DNA of 64,000 nt from Nostoc sp. MG11 (GTDB lineage Bacteria; Cyanobacteriota; Cyanobacteriia; Cyanobacteriales; Nostocaceae): positions 18,638-82,637 of the forward strand of contig NZ_JACXXN010000027.1 in the NCBI RefSeq assembly GCF_014904695.1. Reading direction: 5' to 3'. Position 1 is the first letter of the stretch. Every line of letters begins with the position of its first letter. Positions 21,197 through 28,771 of this stretch are shown here, one piece after another. The notes under the pieces are model-generated. The model had not been told where the DNA came from, searched no databases, and was given only the letters and a program-made list of their open reading frames with translations. The position numbers and the translations under genes were made by a program.

Positions 21197-21766
21197 ATGG
21201 CTAATGAGAATCTCAAAGGACTGAAAGTCGCGATCCTGATCACGGACGGTTTCGAGCAGGTCGAAATGACCGAGCCACGGAAGGCTCTCGATCAGGCTGG
21301 TGCTGAAACCCGCATCGTTTCGCCCAAGGGTGATCGGGTCCGCGCCTGGAACTTCACAGACTGGGGGGACGAGTTCCCGGTTGATGTAGCCCTTGACCAA
21401 GCCCAGCCGCAGGACTTTGACGCGCTGCTGCTGCCAGGCGGCACCATGAATCCGGACATGCTACGAGTGCAGGCGAAAGCGATCGAGTTCGCAAAAGCCT
21501 TCTTCAACGCCGGCAAACCGGTGGCATCAATCTGCCACGGTCCCTGGACTATCATCGAGACCGGCGCGGCGCGCGGGCGGCGGATCGCCTCGTGGCCGTC
21601 GCTCAAAACCGATCTCCAAAATGCCGGTGCCCAGTGGATGGATCAGGAGGTCGTGGTCGACAGCAATCTCGTAACGAGCCGCAAGCCCGACGACATCCCA
21701 GCGTTCAACCGGGAAATGATCGAGCTGTTCAGCCGTGTGCGTGGGCAGGCGCAACCCGTGGCGTGA
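21197..21766 (+). CDS. DJ-1/PfpI family protein (glyoxalase/deglycase-type)
   Basis: A 189-residue single-domain protein: VAILITDGFEQVEMTEPRKA at the N-terminus, the glutamate of the DGFEQ loop, and the nucleophile elbow SICHGPWTIIE with Cys near residue 115. Family members handle glyoxals or glycated targets, or act as stress chaperones. The ATG at 21197 follows AGGAGAT; the longer frame from 21113 lacks support. High-GC codon use, as in the formaldehyde dehydrogenase before it. It fits a reactive-carbonyl detoxification set. Confidence 0.88.
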   Translation: MANENLKGLKVAILITDGFEQVEMTEPRKALDQAGAETRIVSPKGDRVRAWNFTDWGDEFPVDVALDQAQPQDFDALLLPGGTMNPDMLRVQAKAIEFAKAFFNAGKPVASICHGPWTIIETGAARGRRIASWPSLKTDLQNAGAQWMDQEVVVDSNLVTSRKPDDIPAFNREMIELFSRVRGQAQPVA

Positions 21767-21855
21767 GGTTGCCCTAAGACGTCAGAAGTGCAGGACTAAG
21801 GATGGACGAGGATCGTCAACTTGCAAAAGCAACGAATTTAGCCAGGAGGACAAGC

Positions 21856-22695
21856 ATGGAACAGCGTCGATTCGGTTCCACCCAGCGCGAGGTCGCAGTG
21901 ATCGGTCAAGGAACTTGGTACATCGACAACGGTGACCGCGCCTCTGCGATCGCCGCTTTGCGCCAAGGACTCGATCTCGGTATGACCCACATCGACACGG
22001 CGGAGATGTACGGCAGCGCCGAGGAGGTGGTCGCAGAGGCGATCGCTGGACGACGCGATCGGGTTTTCCTGGTTTCCAAGGTTCTTCCTGGAAATGCTTC
22101 TCGGAGAGGGACGATCATAGCCTGCGAGAAATCGCTCGCTCGACTTCATACCGATCGGCTGGACTCTTATCTGTTGCACTGGCGCGGTCAACACCCACTG
22201 GAGGAGACGATCGCTGCCTTCGAGCAGCTTCAGCACGAGGGGAAGATTCTCTGCTGGGGCGTGAGCAACTTCGATGTGCCTGACCTTGAAGCAGTCCAGA
22301 AGATCGCTGGCGAGGGTTCTCTCGTCTGCAATCAAGTCCTTTACCATTTGAGAGAGAGAGCGATCGAACACGCTGTGATCCCCTGGTGTGAGAAGCATGG
22401 GGTCGCCGTAGTCGCATACAGCCCGTTCGGTCATGGGGATTTTCCCAGCTCGCGCACAACCGCAGGTCGCGTACTACAGGAAATCGCCGCTGCTCACAAT
22501 GCCACCCCTCGTCAAGTCGCGCTCCGATTTCTGGTGCGGCACCCCTCGCTCTTCACAATCCCCAAGGCATCCAACCCCGAACACGCCGCCGAAAACGCGG
22601 GAGCTGGGGAACTCAATCTCACCCAAACCGAGATCAATCGAATCGACGCAACCTTCCCGACCGGAACTCGTCCCCGCGTGCTTCCCATGCTGTAA
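21856..22695 (+). CDS. Aldo/keto reductase
   Basis: A 279-residue NADPH-dependent TIM-barrel reductase. Visible motifs: GQGTWYIDNGDR, the catalytic Asp/Tyr pair in HIDTAEMYGSAEE, the Lys in FLVSKVLPGN, the His in YLLHWRG, and the cofactor segment FTIPKASNPEHAAENAGA. The start at 21856 follows CCAGGAGGACAAG, a strong ribosome site; the upstream ATG at 21802 is less likely. Continues the high-GC block, co-directional with the dehydrogenases. Probable role: reduction of small aldehydes or ketones. Confidence 0.92.
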   Translation: MEQRRFGSTQREVAVIGQGTWYIDNGDRASAIAALRQGLDLGMTHIDTAEMYGSAEEVVAEAIAGRRDRVFLVSKVLPGNASRRGTIIACEKSLARLHTDRLDSYLLHWRGQHPLEETIAAFEQLQHEGKILCWGVSNFDVPDLEAVQKIAGEGSLVCNQVLYHLRERAIEHAVIPWCEKHGVAVVAYSPFGHGDFPSSRTTAGRVLQEIAAAHNATPRQVALRFLVRHPSLFTIPKASNPEHAAENAGAGELNLTQTEINRIDATFPTGTRPRVLPML

Positions 22696-22706
22696 GCCAC
22701 GTCATT

Positions 22707-23354
22707 ATGCGAAACTCACGAGCGTTAGCCGAGACAGACACCCAACGCCTTGAAGCGTTTAGCGACGGCATCTTTGCAATTGCCATCACGTTGCTGATCC
22801 TGGAAATTAAAGTGCCACAAGTAAACCCTAGTGAGGGAACGACAAGTCTTGCTTCAGGGCTGTTCGCGCTGTGGCCATCTTATTTCGCTTACATTTTCAG
22901 CTTTATCATGATTGGGGTTTTCTGGGCAAATCATCACTACGTCTTCAACCTCTACGAACGTAGCAATCGCATATTCAAGCTGATCAATCTCTTTTTTCTG
23001 ATGTTTATTTCGTTTCTGCCGTTTCCAACAGCGGTTCTAGCGAGATACATTACGGATACACAACAACGACAAACTGCAATTATTTTATATGCGTTGACGT
23101 TGTTCGTAACGGTATTAATGTGGCTGTTCATGTGGCTCTATGCCAGTCACAACCATCAATTGCTGAACAAAAATCTCGACGATCAATTCATTGCTCACCT
23201 CACGCGCCAGTACACAGGCACTAGCGTATTGTACTTCTTAGCGCTTGTACTATCCTTATGGAACAGTATTGCAGGATTGACGTTGTGTGTGGGATTAACG
23301 TTGCTATACTTGCTACCGCAGAAAAAGCCGGTGTATCGTGGCAACCGCATCTGA
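22707..23354 (+). CDS. TMEM175-family (DUF1211) potassium channel-like membrane protein
   Basis: A 215-residue membrane protein with the hallmark RLEAFSDGIFAIAITLLILE in the first helix; FSDG is the family filter motif. About six hydrophobic segments follow, including YIFSFIMIGVFWANHHYVFN and LFVTVLMWLFMWLY. Bacterial members form tetrameric K+-conducting channels. The gene begins 11 bp after the aldo/keto reductase, so it is probably in the same transcript. Composition returns toward the cyanobacterial average here, suggesting that the cargo is a mosaic. Confidence 0.88.
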   Translation: MRNSRALAETDTQRLEAFSDGIFAIAITLLILEIKVPQVNPSEGTTSLASGLFALWPSYFAYIFSFIMIGVFWANHHYVFNLYERSNRIFKLINLFFLMFISFLPFPTAVLARYITDTQQRQTAIILYALTLFVTVLMWLFMWLYASHNHQLLNKNLDDQFIAHLTRQYTGTSVLYFLALVLSLWNSIAGLTLCVGLTLLYLLPQKKPVYRGNRI

Positions 23355-23502
23355 ACGGGCGAAGAAAACGCCTCATCTCTGAGCAAGGCTCTAAAAAAGC
23401 AAATAGATGTAATGGTAGGTGGTTGATCGGGTTAGTCGCAGCACTGATTCTGTAGCAACATCACAAGAACAATTGCAGTTATCACTTTATTAGGAGAATT
23501 TT

Positions 23503-23758
23503 ATGCGAATTCAAGACAATTTTATGCCTGTTAATATTGGTATTAGCGAGTCAGACAGAAAACAAATTACTGAAGGGCTTTCTCGTCTACTTGCCGACAC
23601 CTATTCCCTATATCTTAAAACTCATAACTTTCACTGGAATGTCACAGGGCCGATGTTCCAAACCCTGCATTTGATGTTCGAGACGCAGTACACAGAGCTA
23701 GCTACAGCTGTTGATCTGATTGCTGAGAGGATCAGGGCGCTCGGCTATCCAGCGCCAG
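23503..23758 (+). pseudogene. Dps-family ferritin, 3' half lost
   Basis: Starts well after TAGGAGA with [20 protein letters not shown] and contains the Dps helix with ferroxidase ligands ([15 protein letters not shown]) and helix B ([20 protein letters not shown]). After ALGYPAPG it departs from the family, running into unrelated sequence and stopping at 23835. About 85 of a usual 180 residues remain, so the dodecamer cannot form. The breakpoint near 23755 abuts a minus-strand gene fragment. Oxidative-stress role in the intact family. Confidence 0.8.
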
Positions 23759-24178
23759 GGTTTCATAATCAGAGCGGATTTTGTCATACAAAACCGGAGT
23801 TGTACCAATCTTCTCCCAAAGGTTTTCATAGTTGAAATTCTTGAAAGGTCTGTGCCTGACGAGGGCATCATAACTTGCCCAGAGGTAAACATCTGTCCAT
23901 TGGGATGATAGTGGCACTTCAAAAGCAATTGGCATCATCAGTGCAACAACTTCGCTACTAGAGGCGAGTTTACCTACTTCTCCCTTGTCTATCTCTTGTA
24001 AAGCTGCATCTAATCTATCAACTGTGATCGCGCGCCAAACCCAAGTGGGAATTGACTGTTGCCAGCCGTTCTGCTGAGTGACAATTGGCCCAGCGATGTA
24101 TTGAACAATTTCACGACTTGCTCCTGCTAGATCGAGTAGGCTGGCTGTTACAGCTTTGTTAATCCCTTGGCTGGTTAG
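23732..24178 (-). pseudogene. C-terminal fragment of an unidentified protein
   Basis: About 145 codons of continuous minus-strand coding sequence (SQGINKAVTASLLDLAGASR, IVTQQNGWQQSIPTWVWRAI, MMPIAFEVPLSSQWTDVYLW) with no start codon at its upstream end. The IS701-type element sits at that end. Beyond the element the frame meets a stop immediately, so the gene was already truncated. Near 23755 its downstream end joins the Dps fragment. I do not recognise the family. Two truncated genes meeting here suggest a deletion inside the transposon. Confidence 0.5.
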
Positions 24179-24511
24179 CCCTGTTGTGTCACTTTAGGCA
24201 GAGGAAAAATAGAATTCAGCGTGAGTTAGGAAGATAAAAATTGGAGAAGTGAGCCTATAAACGATGGCTTGAAGCTTAGAAAAACCCGAAAACAGTTGCG
24301 GAATAGGAAAAACTGTTAACCAGGGATATATGAGGTTAAATAAAATGAAAGGTTGAATAACTAAACGCAGATTGTTGAGAATATTCTTCCAACCTTTACC
24401 ATGATCCCACCAGGGGTGAGAAGCAAATGTTGATTGAGGATCTGGGGGAGAAGGACGCAGAGATTCTGAATGAAGACTAACCATGAGGTAGGCACTACAT
24501 ACAATCTCCCA

Positions 24512-24567
24512 CCCTTCGAGTTCGCCAGTCGCTACAACGGGGGGAACCCCCGCAACGCGCTGGCTCA
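24512..24567. repeat. 56-bp hairpin repeat inserted in the IS transposase
   Basis: Contains GCCAGTCGCT...GGGGGG/CCCC...GCGCTGGC. Related modules occur at 36146-36185, 37406-37445 and, more loosely, in the GTPase linker near 51683-51715. Removing it rejoins the transposase at ERW/WEIVC. Confidence 0.7.
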
Positions 24568-25250
24568 CCATCGCTCAATATCTTCATAGCGAGTAAAACG
24601 ATAATCAGCCCAACCTAACTCATTTTTACTTTGTTTTAAGGCATATTCTACCCATGTTCTTAAACCATAAAAATTCCCAACCTCGCGCTTGTTAATATCT
24701 GGATACTTACTCATAACATACCAGGTAGAGTTTCCGGGTAATGTTTCAGTGTCTGTGGTAATGCCAATATCTATGTTCTCCACTTTTCCCGTGGATTATT
24801 TCTCTAATAAATCGATTTTCACTACTTAAGTCAGAGAATACTCGTTTAAACTTCTGCCACTTTAAGTATTGAGTATACTGACCTTTAAGCAAGTCTACAG
24901 AATGGTTTGAGCGAATTGCTACTAGATAGTTTAAATCTAGTTCATCTAATACAGATATGAAATTCGTACCACTTTCACCATATAAACTATCAGCTAGTAC
25001 CAAGTTGAATTTAAATCCCATCAACTGTAGCTTTCTTATCAGTATTGCTCCGATTTGAGGCTTGGTAAAATATTTATCTCCCGGCTTTAATTTTTCTCGT
25101 GGTTTGTACACTTCAAACAGTAGAGGGAATGTCATCCCGCAGAATACACCATAGTCTGTGACTGCCACTACACCATTCTCTACTTTGCCTAAATTGCCTA
25201 TATATTGCCGCTTCACATAATCTGTAGTAGAACCTTTCTTTTTATCTCCC

Positions 25251-25292
25251 CGAAGTTCTGATCGGAGGAAGCCTCCGCTCAGACTTCTCTCT
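25251..25292. repeat. 42-bp palindromic repeat in the IS transposase core
   Basis: Arms AGTTCTGATCGGAGG and CCTCCGCTCAGACTTCT around AAG. Adds 14 codons (about ERSLSGGFLRSELR) in frame between IIDET and GDKKKG. A related copy, itself interrupted by the 21-bp unit, lies at 43618-43660. Confidence 0.65.
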
Positions 25293-25701
25293 GTTTCATC
25301 AATAATTAAAATGATTGGTCTTCCTTTTAGTACCTCTAAAATTAGTTCCAATCGCAAAGCTCTTAACTGTTCTACTTCCCAAGATGATGTAGTTAAGAAA
25401 TGGTGCAGTCCTTGATAGTTATCTAGCCCAACAATTTTCGCTATTTCAGGTAGACTTTTCCGTTTTAATTCAGAAATACATCCTAATATGCAGATACTTA
25501 AACGCTTCAAAATTTCTGACATCTGAAAACAGCTTTTTATACCAAAGACAATATTCATCCACAATTTTAACGGTTTCTTTGGGTGGACGAGGCTCTACCA
25601 TTCTCTGTGTCTTCGTTCTGGGCTTTGTACATCCTTATACTACCGCGATAGTGACACAACAGGGTTAGTAACTGAAATATCTAAAAGTCATTCACCGCAG
25701 T

Positions 25702-25722
25702 ACTTTCAGGTTATCTTGCCCC
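25702..25722. repeat. Inner inverted repeat, right
   Basis: Reverse complement reads GGGGCAAGATAACCTGAAAG plus T, pairing with 11546-11566 (one mismatch). Lies between the IS701-type element and the second 140-bp repeat. Confidence 0.8.
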
Positions 25723-25738
25723 TGGTGACAGCTTTGCT

Positions 25739-25878
25739 GACACTGTTGGCGAAACATTACTTAATATTTTAAACGTCGGTAAATCAGTGTTTTAGAAACT
25801 TTGGCTTTCACCGCGCTCTATCCAACCTACGGAATAATAAGGCTTTTGAGTATTAAGATATATTTCGCCAACAGCGTC
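25739..25878. repeat. 140-bp direct repeat, copy 2
   Basis: Identical base for base to 11390-11529. Its right flank TTTGCTATATCTACGCC is the right end of the transposon, followed by the target duplication TTCTG. Confidence 0.9.
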
Positions 25879-25895
25879 TTTGCTATATCTACGCC

Positions 25896-25979
25896 TTCTG
25901 CTAGGGCCCGTCCGAACCCTGTTGAACATCCTGTAATCAACCAAACTTTAGGAGCGACACGATTTTTGTCTGAGTTCAT
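25896..25979 (-). pseudogene. N-terminal start of the split short-chain dehydrogenase
   Basis: Begins at ATG 25977-25979 and encodes MNSDKNRVAPKVWLITGCST then GFGRALAE, containing the TG-x3-G-x-G cofactor motif. It is cut at the transposon target. The rest of the gene is 14.5 kb away at 10585-11370. Divergent from the LysR gene with 125 bp between, a usual arrangement for a LysR regulator and its target. Confidence 0.9.
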
Positions 25980-26070
25980 TTGTTTTCTCCAATACAAAAG
26001 CGCAACTGCAATTCTGTAACTTACTTTCCACATTAAGCAGCCTGAATAAATATGTCCAATATGATTTTTG

Positions 26071-26083
26071 TCTTAGACTAAGA
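26071..26083. promoter_or_regulatory. LysR-type box TCTTAGACTAAGA
   Basis: A 13-bp palindrome with T-N11-A spacing, 21 bp before the LysR start and about 90 bp upstream of the dehydrogenase start. A good candidate for the recognition site of the adjacent LysR protein. Confidence 0.55.
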
Positions 26084-26104
26084 CTTAAAACGTATTAATT
26101 GGCA

Positions 26105-27004
26105 ATGGAACTTCGACACTTGCGTTACTTCGTGACTGTAGCTGAGGAACTTCATTTTGGTCGCGCCGCGCAACGACTACAAATCGCTCAACCGCCACTC
26201 AGTCAACAAATCCGTCAACTCGAACAAGAACTCGGTGTAGAGTTGCTGTATCGGACAAAGCGAACAGTCCGACTTACTGAAGCAGGACTTGCCTTCTTAC
26301 AGCAGGCACGACAAATTCTAGTGCAATCTGAGCAAGCGATTGAGGTAGCCCAACGTGCAAGTCGAGGTGAAGTGGGCCGTTTAGCGATTGGATTTGTTGG
26401 ATCTGCCACGTATAGTCTGCTGCCTACTGCCGTACGGTCATTTCGCCATCAGTTTCCTGATGTCCGTTTGATGCTGCATGAAATGACCACGACCGAGCAA
26501 ATTGAAGCACTGCATGACGATCGCATTCAGATTGGCTTTATTCGTCCGCCCATCAGCGATGACGAACTCAGCCTGGAAACGGTTTTACAAGAATCGTTCG
26601 TCGCTGTATTACCAGAAGCACACCCGCTTGCGACTCAAACACAACTGTCATTAGCATCACTCGCCGAGGAGTCCTTCATTTTATCTCCACGTCATCTAGG
26701 AAGCGGCTTTTACGACCAAATTATCCGTTTGTGTCAACAAGCAGGATTTATTCCCCAAGTAACTCAGGAAGCAATTCAGATGCAAACCATTGTCAGCTTA
26801 GTGGCAGCAGAATTAGGAGTTGCGCTTGTCCCAGCTTCACTCCAGAATTTGCAACGAGCAGGGGTCGTCTACAAACCGCTCGAAGATCAAACGTTCTATG
26901 TCAAGTTGGCAGTTGTTTGGCGAAGTGCAAACACCTCACCCGTGCTACACCAATTTCTAGCGCAATCAAGAGCCGTTACACGATTTAGTTCAGCGTTTCA
27001 CTAA
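26105..27004 (+). CDS. LysR-family transcriptional regulator
   Basis: A 299-residue regulator. The winged helix is at residues 1-60 (MELRHLRYFVTVAEELHFGR, then AAQRLQIAQPPLSQQIRQLE). The effector-binding domain (IGFVGSATYSLLPTAVRSFR) resembles the CatR/BenM subgroup. The ATG at 26105 is used, since the in-frame TTG at 26099 adds nothing. By divergent placement it should control the short-chain dehydrogenase gene whose start lies at 25979. Since the transposon split that gene, the regulator now drives only a fragment followed by the transposon end. Confidence 0.92.
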   Translation: MELRHLRYFVTVAEELHFGRAAQRLQIAQPPLSQQIRQLEQELGVELLYRTKRTVRLTEAGLAFLQQARQILVQSEQAIEVAQRASRGEVGRLAIGFVGSATYSLLPTAVRSFRHQFPDVRLMLHEMTTTEQIEALHDDRIQIGFIRPPISDDELSLETVLQESFVAVLPEAHPLATQTQLSLASLAEESFILSPRHLGSGFYDQIIRLCQQAGFIPQVTQEAIQMQTIVSLVAAELGVALVPASLQNLQRAGVVYKPLEDQTFYVKLAVVWRSANTSPVLHQFLAQSRAVTRFSSAFH

Positions 27005-27080
27005 GCAATGCTGTTGAGGTTTATCAAAACGCTTGTATTCACCCAATTCATAGATGCGCCCATTTCAAGAGGCTGAATAA

Positions 27081-27478
27081 ATGGCTATACAAGAACTCAC
27101 CTTGAGTCAAGTAAACCAAAAGATGCAGCAGTGCATTCAAAACTGCTTAGACTGCCATAGTATTTGTTTAAATACCGTGACTTACTGCTTACAAAAGGGT
27201 GGTAATCACGCCGAACCTGCTCATATTCGGTTAATGCTTGATTGCGCTGATATTTGCAATACAAGTGCTAATTTCATGCTTCGAGCTTCTGACTTACATT
27301 CTCGTACCTGCGGCGTTTGCGCTGAACTGTGTCAACGATGTGCAGATGAGTGCGATGGGCTACGCCCCGCCGGAGGCGATCGCATGGGTGACGTGACGAT
27401 GCTCAAATGAAAGCCTGCGCTCAGATGTGCCGCCGCTGCGCCGATTCTTGTCGGCAAATGGCAATGGCAACTGCATAA
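27081..27478 (+). pseudogene. Second copper-storage-like Cys-rich protein, frameshifted
   Basis: A DUF326/Csp-type four-helix protein: MQQCIQNCLDCHSICLNTV, LDCADIC, CGVCAELCQRCADEC, and after the frameshift KACAQMCRRCADSCRQMA. It has 16 cysteines, as in the first copy. Two lesions lie together. A 24-bp HIP1-targeted repeat (27357-27380) adds eight codons in frame. Then a tandem duplication of GTGAC (27389-27398) shifts the frame, giving a stop at 27410. Removing five bases restores MGDDAQMKACAQM and the stop at 27478. The truncated product would lack the last helix with four cysteines. Confidence 0.85.
27357..27380. repeat. 24-bp HIP1-targeting small dispersed repeat (SDR5-type), copy A
   Basis: GGGCTACGCCCCGCCGGAG followed by a second GCGAT. 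The element sits inside what was a GCGATCGC octamer, with GCGAT at 27352-27356 duplicated. The reverse complement of the copy in hpnK (37814-37837) differs at one base. This matches the SDR5 family described from Nostoc punctiforme, which occurs only within HIP1. Confidence 0.85.
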
Positions 27479-27639
27479 GTCAAAGGCAGAGGGCAGAAGG
27501 AATAAGCCATATTTTGCTCAGCTAAGATTGGATGCAACGATCGCTGGATCAGACTTTTGCAAACATACAACTTACTAGCTGAGTAGGGTTATCCCTTTCC
27601 CATAACAGTTACCTTTTTCAAAGCGGGTGTAATTTCATA

Positions 27640-28743
27640 TCAAGGTTGGTAGTACTCTGACAAAACTTGATGGAAGTGAGAAATTCCATATTCAATGTCT
27701 GCAAGCTGAAGTACACCATAAGCTTTGGAATGAACACTTGCTTGTAGTGAGCGTACCACCCCAAAGTCTTCATTTAGCACCCGCTCAAATTCAGGTCGAA
27801 AGTCATCCGGCTTGTAAGAAAATGCTTCCATCTGTGCTTTTGTTTGATAAATAAAAACCTCAAACTTAGTTCTTGTAGGAGATAAAGGAGTCAGTCGAAA
27901 AACTGAAACTTTGTCTCTTGCAGTATTGACCATCATATTGGGAAAGATAAAGCCCTGGTACGATTGTCCTTTTGGTTCTCCTGAAAAAGCGGGGTGATCT
28001 TTGACAAATTCATCATCTGTGAAGGGAACAAATATCTGATAGTGTCGCCCGGTTGGAGTGTAAATAATATTCTTAGGATCAAAACACTTTAAACTTTGAG
28101 CATGAACAACAGACAAGTGATAGCACTCTAGATAATTCTCAATTGGGAATTTCCAGTTTGCTGGCTCCTCATAAAACCAGTGGTCAACCTCCTGAAGTTC
28201 CTCCCAAGGGTGCTGATATTGCTCTAGGTAGGCTGAGAATCCGGCCAAATAACTAACTAACGATTCCCCCTCTGCTTCTGGGTGAACAAAGATAAAGCCG
28301 CCCCATGTCTGAACTCGTCCCGTGGCTAGATGGACAGCCGACTTATCTAAATTGGGAAAACACTCAGCGCGAGGTAAACCTTTGAGATTGCCTTGCCAAT
28401 CGAAGTTCCAACCATGATACGGACAACGCACTCGTTGACAATGACCCTGCCCTTGTAACATCCGCGCTCCCCGATGTGGACAAACATTGTGCATGGCTCG
28501 CAATTCGCCATTTTTAGTCCGAATCACGAACATGGGTTGATCGCCAACTTGGCAAGTTAGATAATTTCCAGGAGCAGGTAGATCGGATTCACGTCCTACA
28601 AACTGCCAGGTATTACGCCAGATAGTTTGCTGCTCATCAGCAAAAATTTGCTCATTAAAGTAGTAATCACCAGGTAGGCCAAATTTCGGTTTATTACTAT
28701 TAGCAGCTTCATCTACAAATGAAGGATGGGTCAAGATATTCAT
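27640..28743 (-). CDS. Rieske non-heme iron oxygenase, catalytic subunit
   Basis: A 367-residue ring-hydroxylating-type oxygenase. The Rieske [2Fe-2S] ligands are in CPHRGARM and CPYHGWNF (residues about 88-112). The mononuclear iron site follows in ENYLECYHLSVVH near residue 200, with a later Asp in the EDFGVVRSLQ region. Electron-transfer partner genes are not adjacent. It ends a two-gene minus-strand unit with the CADD-like protein 28 bp upstream. Substrate unknown; cyanobacterial members include amine/betaine-type and aromatic oxygenases. Confidence 0.9.
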   Translation of the reverse strand: MNILTHPSFVDEAANSNKPKFGLPGDYYFNEQIFADEQQTIWRNTWQFVGRESDLPAPGNYLTCQVGDQPMFVIRTKNGELRAMHNVCPHRGARMLQGQGHCQRVRCPYHGWNFDWQGNLKGLPRAECFPNLDKSAVHLATGRVQTWGGFIFVHPEAEGESLVSYLAGFSAYLEQYQHPWEELQEVDHWFYEEPANWKFPIENYLECYHLSVVHAQSLKCFDPKNIIYTPTGRHYQIFVPFTDDEFVKDHPAFSGEPKGQSYQGFIFPNMMVNTARDKVSVFRLTPLSPTRTKFEVFIYQTKAQMEAFSYKPDDFRPEFERVLNEDFGVVRSLQASVHSKAYGVLQLADIEYGISHFHQVLSEYYQP

Positions 28744-28771
28744 AGTTTTAGCTTCTGTTTCACCAGTAATG

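Larger units (their letters stand above)
24194..25601 (-). pseudogene. IS701-type DDE transposase, multiply disrupted
   Basis: Reads from ATG 25601 (VEPRPPKETVKIVDEYCLWY), shifts frame near 25475, then continues SELKRKSLPEIAKIVGLDNY and the DDE region (IILIIDETERS, VLADSLYGESG). A second frameshift occurs near 24755 before ITTDTETLPGNSTWYVMSKY. A 56-bp repeat at 24512-24567 then separates YEDIERW from WEIVCSAYLMV. A 42-bp palindromic repeat inside the catalytic core (25251-25292) keeps frame. About 440 residues when pieced together. Not functional. Confidence 0.85.
24179..25664 (-). mobile_element. IS701-family-like insertion sequence, degenerate
   Basis: 1486 bp bounded by terminal inverted repeats CCCTGTTGTGTCACT (left) and AGTGACACAACAGGG (right), with the 4-bp target duplication TTAG at 24175-24178 and 25665-25668. 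A 4-bp YTAR duplication and this length fit the IS701 family. It has inserted into the unidentified gene fragment within the larger transposon. Its transposase gene is broken in several places, and two small dispersed repeats have inserted into it. Confidence 0.85.
11373..25895. mobile_element. 14.5-kb Tn3-family-like transposon with aldehyde/stress cargo
   Basis: Bounded by the direct duplication TTCTG (11368-11372 and 25896-25900). The ends are inverted repeats: left GGGGTAAATATAGCGAAGAC, right (reverse complement) GGCGTAGATATAGCAAAGAC. Both then continue through CTGTTGGCGAAA to about 45 bp. A 5-bp duplication and a GGGG-type end about 40 bp long fit the Tn3 family, and a Tn3-type transposase lies inside. 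Removing the element plus one TTCTG restores a continuous short-chain dehydrogenase. Contents: XRE regulator, tyrosine recombinase, transposase pseudogene, detoxification genes, truncated Dps, dead IS701-type element. A 140-bp identical direct repeat sits just inside each end. Confidence 0.85.

Noticed and set aside
20100..22459. Several long antisense frames opposite the formaldehyde dehydrogenase, PfpI and aldo/keto reductase genes
   Set aside because: High G+C makes long chance frames; the plus-strand genes have complete motifs and ribosome sites.
11390..25878. Composite transposon made by two insertion sequences
   Set aside because: The flanking 140-bp repeats have no coding capacity; the single 5-bp duplication sits outside both, so they act as ends or parts of one element, not as two independent IS copies.
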